Shown: positions 23,616-33,870 of the stretch, piece by piece
Layout: each line of letters begins with the position of its first letter
How positions within the stretch are numbered: position 1 is the first letter of the stretch
Assembly: GCA_032717465.1 (NCBI GenBank)
Contig: CM064697.1
Location: forward strand, 8,483,640 to 8,547,639
Direction: 5' to 3'
DNA length: 64,000 nt
Origin: Coenobita brevimanus
Taxonomy: Eukaryota > Arthropoda > Malacostraca > Decapoda > Coenobitidae
The notes under the pieces: model-generated
Database searches by the model: none
Seen by the model: the letters and a program-made list of their open reading frames with translations, nothing else
Told to the model about the DNA's origin: nothing
Program-made: the position numbers and the translations under genes

Positions 23616-24460
23616 TAATTTCCTGACTCTAGCTACACAATACACCTGGACGCTACACCCAGTTTGTACACGTGCGTCCTCACACCAGCCGCGCCAAAAA
23701 CACCGCCCACCTTCAGTGTCTCAGTTCAATATTTCTGCCACGTAACTTCTTTCTTGTTCTTTTTATTGTTTTCGGACATAATTGGCACCGTGAGACGTCT
23801 GATTTACCCTAGTAATTTGTGATCGCTGCATTATATTACAGAATGTCAGACAACGCCAAAAGTCTGAGATCGACGCTCTGGATCTGGGCTTACGAGGCTT
23901 GGCTGTACTTCCAGAGTTTTTTTTTTTCTCAGTTTTGCTCACTATTATTTATTTGCGTTATTTTCTCTCTATATCTATCAACACGTCCGAATACATTCAA
24001 GAATATTAAAATGCCAATTACCCTTTAAAGTAAATAAATAAATAGGTAAATAACTAATTTATCATCAAATAGCTCGCACAAGGAATTACCTGAGTCAACT
24101 ACGCCCTCGAGAATATGGCTACTATATAACGTCAACACGTGTGAGTATATTCACAAAAATATTGCAGAGCCACACATTATCCAAAATAGATAAATAAATA
24201 CCCTGCATGAAGTGCTAAGGAGCCACCTAAGCCCACGAGAATACGGCAATAAATCCCATAGTCCCTTAGTTTTTGTCTTCAATCTGCGAAGTAACTTCAA
24301 GGCTGTCGGGTCCACCAAACAGTGACGAGTATACAAAATTTTAGAAGCAACATGGACATAAATCTAAAAACACTTAAAAAATTATCCACACCCACATTTA
24401 TCAAGCATCTATTATTATTTATTTTTACTTGTTTTCCTTCATTCAGGCCTTTATTCGTAT
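23616..24460. other. AT-rich stretch with two family B right arms
   Basis: ACTACGCCCTCGAGAATATGGC at about 24098 and GTGCTAAGGAGCCACCTAAGCCCACGAGAATACGGC at about 24212-24247 match the family B right arm (GAGAATACGG end). No gene recognised. Confidence 0.6.
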
Positions 24461-25226
24461 CTACTCCCTTTCCATCCATCATTCATGGTCTTTATTTTTC
24501 TCTGTTATCTTTCATCCAGTCTTTTTTTTTCGAATCAATTATCTTCCATCTATCATTACTTCAAACTTTCTACCATCCACAAAAAGCATCTTCTGTTTTC
24601 TGCACTTGCGTACCATTCATCCACCTAATATTTACGTAATCCATCTGCCCACCATCCACCAGTCTTTATCATTCATCAGGCCATCATTCATCCATCTTAC
24701 ATTCTTCCACGTATTACTCATCCACCTCATATTCATCCACCTGCCTACTCATCCACCTGTCATAATTCATCCACCTTTATATTCATGCCTTAACCCACCA
24801 CCAAACAATCTGATAATTAGCCATCTCTTCTACATTTATTTCACAATCATCCCTCTGCTTCCCACTCATCTATAATCCATCCATCCATCCATCAGCCTTA
24901 CATTCATTCACCTACCTACCCTCTATCCACCCTAGCCACCTATCTTTCCACGGCTCGATCATTCAGTTATTTGTATATTAATTGCCCCCATACACCTTCC
25001 CTCATCCATATATCCACATACTCATTCATCAATCAATCAATATCCATCTATCTGACATCCTGCTAATTACGCCTCCATCCTTCCATCCATTCACCCATCC
25101 ATCCATTCCCTAATCACCCACTCAACCTATTTATAAGAATCCATCCATCTATCCAAGTACCAACTTTTCATCCATCCAACCGTCCATCCACAAACCATTT
25201 GATCATCCATCTAATCCTCCATCCAT

Positions 25227-25257
<31 letters not shown>

Positions 25258-25610
25258 CCAACCATTATTCACCCAAACTTTCACTCATCCATCCATTCGC
25301 CCATTCTAATATTCAATCATCAACTTAACCTTCCACTCATCCATCCATCTATCAGCCATTTAACAATCCATTTAGCCTTCCACCCATCCATATACCAACC
25401 ATTTAATCATCCAGCCAACCTTCTACCAATATAACCATCCATCCATCAACCGTCCATCCACGAACCATTTAATAATCCACCAAACCTCCCATCATTCACC
25501 CATTTTCTCTTTTCCTTCACGGTTTAATCATTCACCCAACTTTCCACCCATCCCTTCCGCGCTCCATCCGTCCATCCACCCACCCATCCATCCATCCACC
25601 CCTCCACACG
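24461..25610. repeat. Degenerate CATC/CATT field, about 1.1 kb
   Basis: Loosely repeated CCATCCATC, TCATTCATCC, ACCATCCACC and CAACCATTTAATCATCC units fill the region. A purer (CATC)n core lies at about 25214-25252. In the second half a longer order (CCATCCAnnnACCATTTAATCATCC) recurs every 60-70 bp. The Ile/His/Pro/Ser-rich frames (24322-24875) are translations of it. Confidence 0.85.
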
Positions 25611-25756
25611 GTGCCTACCAGTGCGGGCTTGCGGTAATCAGTGTAATTAAGGGGAAGGGGGTAGGGGTGCTCCGGCCATGCCCCTCCGGATGTGCTTGGC
25701 CCCACCAGATGCGGGCCCTCTCAACGACACACCGCAGACAATTGGGCCAGCACCCG

Positions 25757-26232
25757 GTACATGTGGACTGGGAGGCTGCAAAATAACTGGGGTACATGTG
25801 GACTGGGGGCTGGAAAATAAATGGGGTACATGTGGACTGGGTACATGAAAATAACTGGGAATTGAAAGGTAATTGGATACATGTGGACGGCTGACTGGAA
25901 AATAACTGGGTACATGTGGACTGGAGGTTGAAAAATAACTGGGTACATGTGGACTAGGGGGTGGAAAATAACTAGGGTACATGTGGACTGGAGGTTGAAA
26001 AATAACTGAGTACATGTGGACTAGGGGCTGGAAAATAACTAGGGTACATGAGGACTGGAGGGCTGGAGAATAACTAAGATACCATGTGGACTGGGAAGGT
26101 TGAAAAATAACTTGGGATAATGTGCACTGGGGGCTGAAAAGTAACTGGGTGAATGTGGACTGGGGAGGGGGAGTTGAAAAATAATTGGTTACATATGAAC
26201 TGGGTTTGGAAAATAACTGGGTACACTTGGAA
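25757..26232 (-). repeat. Minisatellite, unit about 33-38 bp, about 13 copies
   Basis: Units of the form GGGTACATGTGGACTGGGGG + CTGGAAAATAACT run head to tail with small indels. On the reverse strand an open frame of 122 codons (25647-26015) reads as repeats of SPHVPSYF/PVHMYPVIFQPP. The frame shifts between units and three frames show the same repeat, so an untranslated minisatellite is more likely than a repetitive protein. Confidence 0.85.
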
Positions 26233-26365
26233 TGTAAAAAGATTTTTATTTATTTATTTTTTTTAATTCCTGGCGATACGAGAAAGCTGAAACAGTTTGA
26301 ATAATTGGGGGATTCAAATACTGGGTTTTGTACTCTGTCAAGGTGAACTTGTAGAAGGAATTAAG

Positions 26366-26368
<3 letters not shown>

Positions 26369-26418
<50 letters not shown>
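26369..26418. repeat. (CT)n microsatellite
   Basis: Perfect tract of about 50 bp. Confidence 0.98.
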
Positions 26419-26421
<3 letters not shown>

Positions 26422-26556
26422 AGACTTAATCTGTCTGATTATATCCACCAGCAATATCATATATACTGTACTGCATGTGAATTAAAAAATTTCATAAAAT
26501 ATAATGAAGTACTGAAATCCACACGCTGAGTACTCAATAACCCCACTGAAACTCAA

Positions 26557-26932
26557 TTAACCACAAAGTAATTTGATCAGGTAGTCCGGAAGCACTCCAT
26601 TAGTAACTAGACCAATCAAAATCAATGCAAACTGAAGTCCTTGGCTGCGATAAGTCTTAATGAACAACCCAATCCCCGTCGTCATTTGCAATAAACTATG
26701 AAGTTCCTTATTCTCGGTCAATATGTTAATCGCGATGGTGTGTAAAATTTCTAGTACTCTGGAGATAGTAAAACAGCCTGACTTTTGCGATAATATAAAG
26801 CAAAGTTGGAATTTCGCAGCCAAACATTTGATCTAGCGTTAATCCTTTCACAGCTTTGGTAAATAAACTGGTCAACGTCAGAATAGTACACTCAGCTGAA
26901 GGAAGGCCCACTTGGTACGAGGGTTGAGGCAA
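26557..26932 (-). other. Two overlapping non-repetitive reverse open frames
   Basis: Reverse frames of 68 codons (26726-26932) and 88 codons (26557-26823) overlap in different phases. Unlike almost every other frame in the window, their composition is protein-like: hydrophobic stretches near the C-terminus (LQFALILIGLVTNGVLPDY) and mixed charged residues. I recognise no family. They could be the relic of an old coding element joined by a frameshift, or chance. Confidence 0.15.
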
Positions 26933-27013
26933 TAAAAAGAAAATTAATGTAACCTAACCAAGTCATCTAACACATAACAAATATCACCAGACCGACATAC
27001 ACATTCACAAACA

Positions 27014-27096
27014 TATACCTACCTACCTACCTACATACATACATACACAACGAAATTCTCTTCCTCCTCCATCCACAAACAAATCCTTCTCTCTCT

Positions 27097-27144
<48 letters not shown>
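27014..27144. repeat. (CTAC/CATA)n, (CT)n and (CA)n tracts
   Basis: CTACCTACCTAC and ATACATACATAC at 27017-27047, CT at 27089-27100, CA at 27101-27144. Confidence 0.96.
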
Positions 27145-27145
<1 letters not shown>

Positions 27146-27149
27146 AAAA

Positions 27150-27385
27150 CTCCTCCCAACACCCCCCCCCCATCACAGCACTGCACTCCGAACCAAGATG
27201 GCGAGGGTGACCAGGGCCCTTAGCGTGTACCGGGCAAGCCAAAACGCAGACGACTTGTAATTTCAACGATAAAGATGATTTACGGACCTCCACTCGTATT
27301 TTTTCCTTCACCGTGTAATATCCTCGGTGGGAAAGGTGGTCGTGGGTTGGTTTGGTCGCCACAGGGTAGGGAGGTAGGTAGGAGG
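27150..27385 (+). promoter_or_regulatory. First-exon candidate with AAGATGGCG
   Basis: AACCAAGATGGCGAGGGTGACC at 27192-27213 places an ATG in a strong initiation context and resembles the AAnATGGCGG start-proximal element. The ATG opens a 20-codon frame (MARVTRALSVYRASQNADDL). A run of consensus-like donor sites follows at about 27365-27388 (GGGAGGTAGGTAGGAGGTAG). CpG density is moderately raised. This is compatible with a short first exon, but no downstream exon is visible. Confidence 0.25.
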
Positions 27386-27399
27386 TAGAAATGGCTTAT

Positions 27400-27600
27400 C
27401 CTGTCTTTAGTTTGGTTTGGTGTGGTTTGGTTGTGTTGTGTTTCTGTTGCGTCTGGTCTGTTTGGATGTGTTGTTTCTGTTGCGTTTGGTTTGGTTCTGG
27501 GTTGTCTTATGGTTTGCTTTGCTCTGTTTAGTTCTGAGTGTTTGTCTGGACTGGTTTAGTTGCGTTAGGATGATCAGATTAGGTGTGAATCTGCAAGCAG
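27400..27600. repeat. Degenerate TTTGG/TGTTG repeat
   Basis: TTTGGTTTGGTGTGGTTTGG and two copies of TGTGTTGTTTCTGTTGCGT about 42 bp apart. G/T-only stretches dominate the top strand. Confidence 0.75.
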
Positions 27601-27859
27601 GTTGAGATGCAATGGGTTAGGTTAAGATCTGCGTTATAGTTGATTAAGATTTATGCTGAGCTGGGTCAAGCATGATTTTGCAACTGGAACTTCTCAGACT
27701 ACCACTATATTTTTTTCAACTAAGGGAAAAAAATGCTTCTAAAGAGATAAGCTGATTCAAGGAAGATCTGGTCTGCAGCTCAGGTACAGGCAGGTATTTA
27801 GGATGGATCTCCGCAAGTGAAGGGGTTCATTTGGGATGTGTCTGAGCCCCTCCATTTCG

Positions 27860-27943
27860 TAAAATCTCATATCTGAATAAAGCTGTTTAGAAAAAGCATC
27901 AGTAAAACAACAACAAAAAAACGTCATCGGAGTGAAGGGTTAA
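27860..27943 (+). mobile_element. Family A right half with TTAA
   Basis: CATATCTGAATAAAGCTGTTT, then poly-A-rich DNA, and the end AACGTCATCGGAGTGAAGGGTTAA (TTAA at 27940-27943). It lies only about 40 bp from the next copy. Confidence 0.7.
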
Positions 27944-27980
27944 AGTAAACAAAAGGAGGGGTGCCATCTCAATAAAAATC

Positions 27981-28160
27981 TTAACCTCTTCATTACGACG
28001 ACAACTTCTTTATTCTTCCTGATTATTTTACTCAGCTTACGGGGAGAGATCTGAAAATAAAGGGGCTAATGGAGACTTCTTAGATTTTTTACTATATTAT
28101 GTCTCTCCAAAGCAGCGTAAAATCGTCTGGAGGTAACTTCAATAACTACTGAAGATACTG
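27981..28160. mobile_element. Family A foldback element, good copy
   Basis: Left end TTAACCTCTTCATTACGACG at 27981, then TTTATTCTTCCTGATTATTTTACTCAGCTTACGG. Centre ATAAAGGGGCTAATGGAGAC. Right arm CAGCGTAAAATCGTCTGGAG + GTAACTTCAATAAC and the end CTACTGAAGATAC. The arms are inverted repeats. The right TTAA is lost. Confidence 0.8.
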
Positions 28161-28184
28161 TATAAAGCATAAGGTCATGTGCTA

Positions 28185-28735
28185 GAAGTGATTAGATATG
28201 AGACCAAGAGTGAGCAGAGAGAGCGCATGTTTGATCACAGAAATGAGAGCGAGAGTCTGATCACAGAAATGAAAGCCAGAGTTTGAGCCCAGAAAAATGA
28301 AAGCCAGAGTTTGATGACAGAAAATGAAAGCCAGAGTTTGATGACAGAAAATGAAAGCCAGAGTTTGATGACAGAAAATGAAAGCCAGAGTTTGATCACA
28401 GGGAAATGAGAGCCAGAGTTTGATTACAGGAAAATGAGAGCCAGAGTTTGATTACAGTAAAATGAGAGCCAGAGTCTGATTACAGGAAAATGAGAGCCAG
28501 AGTTTGATTACAGGAAAATGAGAGCCAAAGTTTGATCACAGAGAAATGAGAGCCAAAGTTTGATTACAGTAAAATGAGAGCCAGAGTTTGATTACAGGAA
28601 AACGAGAGCCAGAGTTTGATTACAGTAAAATGAGAGCCAGAGTTTGATTACAGGAAAACGAGAGCCAGAGTTTGATTACAGGAAAATGAGAGCGAAAGTT
28701 TGACTACAGAAAAATGAATGCTAATCTGATCACAA
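28185..28735 (+). repeat. Minisatellite, unit 27-28 bp, about 19 copies
   Basis: Units GAAAATGAGAGCCAGAGTTT + GATTACAG run directly head to tail. Early units are 27 bp (with GATGACAG) and later ones 28 bp (with GATTACAGG/GATTACAGT), with occasional GCGAAAG or GCCAAAG variants. Units are contiguous with no spacers, so this is not a CRISPR array. Unit lengths change the frame, so there is no continuous protein repeat. Confidence 0.95.
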
Positions 28736-28739
28736 AAAT

Positions 28740-29020
28740 AACAATGAAAGTCAAACCACACAAAAACCGCTCGAGCCAGTCTGATCCAAACAAGGGAAAT
28801 AATAGCGTCAAACAGAAGGCTTCCGCTATTGAGGTTTATGGTACAATTTGGCTATTAGTTCAGCTAGTGTCAAATTTATGGCGTATTACTTCACTGCTTT
28901 CTCTGCCTTTGCATGTCTATAAATGTAATCCCACACTACCCACAGAAGTCATAAAACAATTACTATTTTCTTTTGGTATATGGTTTGATGCAACGCTGAT
29001 TTTATAAGGTAGTAGCGGGA
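28740..29020. other. Non-coding stretch
   Basis: A 97-codon forward frame (28714-29007) begins inside the minisatellite and has no recognisable domain. Confidence 0.55.
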
Positions 29021-29145
<125 letters not shown>

Positions 29146-29219
29146 CTATCAATATTCAATAACAACCCTTACCTCCCTACTCACTAACGACCTCTCTTTC
29201 CACAACAAAATAACCTCTC

Positions 29220-29510
29220 TGCTAAGTCAACGAGAAGATGACCCTAATACGTAAAATAAATCGCTGAAGAAAAGGAGTCACGAAATCCATCACCGAGAAG
29301 ACGACAATAAGAACTAATATAAACTGCTTACGAAGAGGCGTTACGAAATATAAATGAAGGAGAAATCGTCCTCCACAAGAAAAATAAATCCCTGATGAGT
29401 TGGTGTTACAAAAAAATCGCGATGGAAATATAAGTTAAGGGGAACACAACCTCCACATATAAAATAAATCGCCAAGGAAGAGATTTTACGACATCTAAGG
29501 TAAGGGGAAC
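29220..29510. mobile_element. Cluster of family B right arms
   Basis: AAAATAAATCGCTGAAGAAAAGGAGTCACG (about 29255), AAAATAAATCCCTGATGAGTTGGTGTTACA (about 29382) and AAAATAAATCGCCAAGGAAGAGATTTTACG (about 29462) are three successive versions of the family B arm. Spacing is about 80-130 bp, with GGGGAACAC/GGGGAACGTG blocks between. It suggests a tandem array derived from one arm. Confidence 0.7.
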
Positions 29511-29843
29511 GTGCCTTTATATACCTAGATCACCTGAGATTATCCCCTAAAGATGCAGATTTACCAGCCAATTAAAGAGTCAGCAATTAAATCCGTTGAC
29601 AATGATTTATGTGATAATTAGCACAGGACCAATCAAGCCAGTGGAATCCTGGCTTATCGTAGAAGGAGAACTATCTGGCTGATCGTGTACAGGGAAATCT
29701 AAGTAAATATATAAGTTTAGGAGCGACACCAATATCCAACTCACACCATACAGACTAGAGGTGATATTTTTCTGGCTTCGGAGGTCCGTAAATACCTCTC
29801 TTCCTTGCTATTCTCTTTTTTCTTTAACAATGGTACCAATAGT

Positions 29844-29894
29844 AACAACAACAACAACAACAACAACAACAATAATAATAATAATAATAATAAC
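29844..29894. repeat. (AAC)n(AAT)n microsatellite
   Basis: Perfect AAC then AAT tract bordering the family D element. Confidence 0.98.
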
Positions 29895-30109
29895 AAGAAA
29901 GCACTCGGAGAGAGCATACCTCCGCAAATGCCACTGCAGGATCCGGATCCGCCCCAAAATATAATCAATTCTTTCTTGGCCTAGGGCCCACTTTTCCACA
30001 AAATATCATTGAAATTCACTGAGAACTTTAGGAGATATCGAGTGGACAAACAAACAAACAGACAAACATAGGTGAATACACAACCTCTTCCAACTTCGTT
30101 GGCAGAGGT
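29895..30109 (-). mobile_element. Family D (GGATCC-box) element, copy 2
   Basis: Read on the reverse strand it starts with ACCTCTGCCAACGAAGTTGG, AAGAGGTTGTG. It carries TTTGTTTGTTTGTC, GATATCTCC, GTGGGCCCTAGGCC and GGGGCGGATCCGGATCC, and ends GGTATGCTCTCTCCGAGTGC, TTTCTTG. It lacks the internal duplication of copy 1. Flanked by (AAT)n on both sides, as copy 1 is flanked by ATT and ATG repeats. Non-coding. Confidence 0.85.
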
Positions 30110-30137
30110 AATAATAATAATAACAATAAGAGTAATA

Positions 30138-30182
<45 letters not shown>
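30110..30182. repeat. (AAT)n microsatellite
   Basis: AAT tract with a few AAC/AGT interruptions. Confidence 0.97.
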
Positions 30183-30185
<3 letters not shown>

Positions 30186-30490
30186 TTCAAATCAGTAATA
30201 ATCGAACAAAATTATAAGCCAAGAATATACACGCAAATAAAACATAAAACCAGTACAAAAATAAAAGGAAAAATCCCACCACAATTTCCACACAAGATCA
30301 AGGAGACGGATGAAAGAAGACGAAGACGAGGAGCGAGTACTTTTTTCCTCTGCTGTGCCAGATATGTTTTTTATGCCTCACGAAGGACGGCCACAATTTA
30401 CGATCGTGGAGAAAAAGCTAAAAGAATGTTATTTGGGGAGGGGAGACTCGAGAGGTTTGGAGTAGTTGGGGGAAGTGGGAGGCTTTGGTA
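30183..30490. other. Non-coding stretch
   Basis: No gene recognised; the 143-codon forward frame (30072-30503) enters from the AAT repeat. Confidence 0.55.
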
Positions 30491-30567
30491 CTTATTATTA
30501 TGATTACTATTACTACTATTATTATTACTACTACGACTACTACTATTACTACTACTACTATTATTAA

Positions 30568-30639
<72 letters not shown>

Positions 30640-30651
30640 TACTACTATTAC

Positions 30652-30685
<34 letters not shown>

Positions 30686-30690
30686 GTTAT
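30491..30690. repeat. (TTA/CTA)n trinucleotide array, about 200 bp
   Basis: Alternating blocks of TTA and CTA/CTG with scattered substitutions. All Ile/Thr/Val-rich frames here are artefacts. Confidence 0.97.
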
Positions 30691-30709
30691 AGTGTGGACG
30701 ATGATGATG

Positions 30710-31330
30710 GTAACCTCACAGCCTATTCTCACACAAAGTATTTGATTTCTTTCACAGACAATCCTTTCACACACCAACACCAACATCACCGACTCTTCCC
30801 AGACACAATATACCCTCACAGACTCACTCTTCACAGATCACCACCACCTCACAGACCAATCACACAAACCTATCCTCTCAACCTCCACTTCCTACAGTCC
30901 ATCATTTTCTTCAGTAACACCATTCCAAAGACAATTCTCTCACAGACCGCCTTTCCGAGGTAAGAGTTTCCTTATTTTTTTTATATTTTATCTTTTTTTT
31001 TTTTTTTTTGACCAAGACCGCCATACACATTATCCCTTCCCAGACCACTAATCACTCACAGACAGACCCTCACCGGCCACATCAGCACCAATTAATCGAC
31101 CTTGAAGTATCCCCTTTTCCTTTTTTCTTACGTTTTCGTCTCACAACCAACAACCCTTGACAGACCACCACCACCAACCTCACCCACAATTTCCACCCAC
31201 ACAAATCACTCATAGACTATCCCTTTACAGACAATCCACTCACAGACAATCCACTCACAGACTATCCCCTCAAAGACAATCCACTCACAGACCATCCCCA
31301 TAAACCCATCCCTTCAAGATCCGCCTGTGT
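30710..31330. repeat. Degenerate CTCACAGAC minisatellite, unit about 15-18 bp
   Basis: Recurring CCTCACAGAC, TTTCACAGACAATCC and CACTCACAGACTATCCCC units. The clearest run is 31215-31300 (CAATCCACTCACAGACAATC and variants). Two poly-T runs (about 30968-31008 and 31111-31127) interrupt it. Confidence 0.8.
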
Positions 31331-31389
31331 GATAATTTATTCCCTCTCATTTTTCTCATCCTGCCACCTCCACCATCAATAACCTCCCA

Positions 31390-31745
31390 AACGAACCTCT
31401 CACATGCCACCACTAACCTCAAAAACAACCCTCACATACCACCACTATCTTCACAAACAAACCCCACACATACCAACACCACCATCACCACCAACCTTCC
31501 AAACCAACCCCTCACAAACCACCACCACACACCACATCACACACCATTCCCACAGTTCCAGCAGGTGCATCACTAACCTCACAAACCCCACACACGCCAA
31601 CACCACACCACCACCACCACCACCACCACCACCATCACACAACCCCTCCCCCCACACACACCACCACCAACTCCCAAACCAACCCCTCACACACCACCAC
31701 CACCATCACCACCACCACCACCACCTCGCACACCACTTCCCGCCG
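31390..31745. repeat. CCA-rich degenerate repeat with (CCA)n cores
   Basis: AACCTCACAAACCACCAC-type units surround two perfect CCA tracts (31606-31635 and about 31690-31724). His/Pro/Thr-rich forward frames are translations of it. Confidence 0.88.
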
Positions 31746-31819
31746 CCCCACCCGTTCAACATCCGCTTCACACACACACAGTCCCTCTCATTTTCTGAAC
31801 CACATTGAACTCCTGCCCG

Positions 31820-31981
<162 letters not shown>

Positions 31982-32613
31982 ATCACAGCAGCAAAGGAAA
32001 AAAAATGCATAAATAAAAGTAAAAATAATCTCTTCAAAGCTATATCCAGGAATGAAGACCTCTGTTATATTCCAGCTAACGCCAGATAATCATATTCCAA
32101 TCACGAGAACCCACCACAGCTAAGAGGTTAATTTCTAGCTGTCAATAACCACAGTCTGATCTACGGCAAGCAACAGTTTCATCTTGACCCGCTGACGTGA
32201 AGAAAGTCCTTTATATGCTTTACTTTGTTTTAATCGCCACATGATTTTATATATCGCAGGAGAGACATTGCGGGCTGGAAAGGCTGGAATCATCATCATC
32301 ATCACCATCATCATCACCATCATCATCACCATCATCATCATCATCATCATCGTCATCATCCATTCAGACCAAGAAAATCGTTTTTTTTTTTCTTAACCCT
32401 ATAATTTTATATAATTTAGGAGATACACTGCATGCCGGAAGGGACAGAATCATCATCATCACAACCCTCTTTTCCACTACCAACAGAGTGGCCAGGGCAA
32501 ATGGGCCACACACAAATCTACTCATCATTCAAGCCTTCGATATTCTTGGTCTAGCTCACAGATAAAAGCAATCCATACAAAATTACGCTAACACGCGATT
32601 ATATTTTGACGAA
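31982..32613. other. Non-coding stretch with (ATC)n
   Basis: ATC/ACC trinucleotide tract at 32289-32359. The block TTTTATATATCGCAGGAGAGACATTGCGGGCTGGAAAGGCTGGAATCATCATC (32244-32296) is echoed at about 32406-32460 (TTTTATATAATTTAGGAGAT, GCATGCCGGAAGGGACAGAATCATCATC), a duplication of about 50 bp some 160 bp apart. Confidence 0.7.
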
Positions 32614-32923
32614 GGCCCGTATTCTCGTCAGCTAAGCTCCCTAGCACCTCTTCCTTCACGATTTATTTTGTACACTACCCATCCTCTATTTTTTCCTTTA
32701 TTTTTACTTATCTTTTACACATCAATAAGAGAATGCACCTAGCACATTTTCCTTAACGATTTATTTTTCACACTACCCATCCTCCTTTTTGCTTCTTATA
32801 CCTGTTTTAGTATCGACACATTGCACGAATAACACACAAGAATATAGTAACGAAGCAGAGCCAGAAATAAATCGGTAAGGATGTGGCGTTAGTAAGCTTC
32901 CTAACCTCACACGAATACCGCCC
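32614..32923. mobile_element. Family B foldback element, best copy
   Basis: Left arm GGCCCGTATTCTCGTCAGCT, AAGCTCCCTAGCACCTCTTCC, TTCACGATTTATTTTG. The right arm read in reverse complement is GGCGGTATTCGTGTGAGGTT, AGGAAGCTTACTAACGCCAC, ATCCTTACCGATTTATTTC. The two arms of about 56 bp are imperfect inverted repeats. The interior repeats TTCCTTAACGATTTATTTTTCACACTACCCATCCTCC a second time (about 32751) and includes TATCGACACATTGCACGAAT. About 310 bp, no open frame: a non-autonomous foldback/MITE-like element. Confidence 0.8.
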
Positions 32924-32970
32924 TACAAAACATCCTGGTAGTGATCCTGATATTTTGAAGTCTCCATAGA

Positions 32971-32973
<3 letters not shown>

Positions 32974-33005
<32 letters not shown>
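32974..33005. repeat. Poly-A run of 32
   Basis: A homopolymer that causes Phe-run reverse frames. Confidence 0.97.
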
Positions 33006-33007
<2 letters not shown>

Positions 33008-33194
33008 CTGGTGGCCGTGAACAGGGGCTTCGTGGATTAAAATAAAGATGACAAGAATTCCATCTAAAAATACAGCTTGTAATAACATCCATGTTAGGAT
33101 TTCGCAAGTTGGGGGGAGGGCAGCGAAATGGCAGGGAACAAGGTGGCATGGAGGTGATTTGTTTGTGGCCACCCCATACGGGATTAATGCGTCT

Positions 33195-33285
33195 GGCTAT
33201 GGATAGACAGACCGATAGATAGACAGATAGAAAAACAAATTGCTAGACAGATTGGATGACAGATCGACAGATAGATAAATGTTCA
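33195..33285. repeat. Degenerate (GATA/GACA)n tract
   Basis: GGATAGACAGACCGATAGAT, AGACAGATAGA, GACAGATCGACAGATAGATA. Confidence 0.88.
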
Positions 33286-33477
33286 TGTTAAGATATCGCG
33301 CAGGGAATCTACCGTCCATGCTTCTCCGGGTGATTATACGAGTATTGCAAAAACCTGAATTAAAAATATCGGAAGAGTGATATATGATTTATTCTTCGAT
33401 ATCGTAACGAAAATTTTGGCTCAAAATTTCGGATAGGTATTAATATTACTCGGTTACTACCTTGCGTTATTTTCATC

Positions 33478-33659
33478 TTAACCCCTTCAGTACGAGGAGG
33501 TTTTATTCATGTTGTCCGTCCTACAACCAATTACTTTATTTGTTTATTTTTTAGCAAAGGAAACACCTGCTCAATGGATCAGAATCAGCATCCCTGCAAT
33601 AAAATGACGCTTTTTTTCTTTTTACCATCAGATGATTTTCCTCGTTGTGAAGGGGTTAA
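33478..33659. mobile_element. Family A element with perfect TTAACCCCTTCA ends
   Basis: Begins TTAACCCCTTCAGTACGAGG (33478) and ends TCGTTGTGAAGGGGTTAA (33659). The terminal 12 bp are exact inverted repeats that include TTAA on both sides. Inside are TTTTATTCATGTTGTCCGTCC, ATGACGC, and CATCAGATGATTTTCC. About 182 bp, non-coding. TTAA duplication with CCC-starting inverted ends is the hallmark of piggyBac-type transposition; assignment to that superfamily is inference. A second right half lies at 33775-33870 (CATTCATGATAAGAGGTTCT, CTGAACAAATTCGTCTGGC). Confidence 0.85.
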
Positions 33660-33870
33660 AAGCAGTTACCAGATATCCTTCAATGAAACCAAACTTTATT
33701 TATTTATTTATTTATTATTCATGCAAGCGTCACACGATTTGTATAAGAAAAGCCTCTTGTGGTGAAAGTTTGAATCAATAAACCCATTCATGATAAGAGG
33801 TTCTTGCTGACCTGAACAAATTCGTCTGGCTGTCGAAAGAACGTAGAAAAAACATCACAGAGGAGTTAAA

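Noticed and set aside
28185..28735. CRISPR-like array of 27-28 bp repeats
   Set aside because: Units are contiguous with no unique spacers, in a eukaryotic context. It is a minisatellite.
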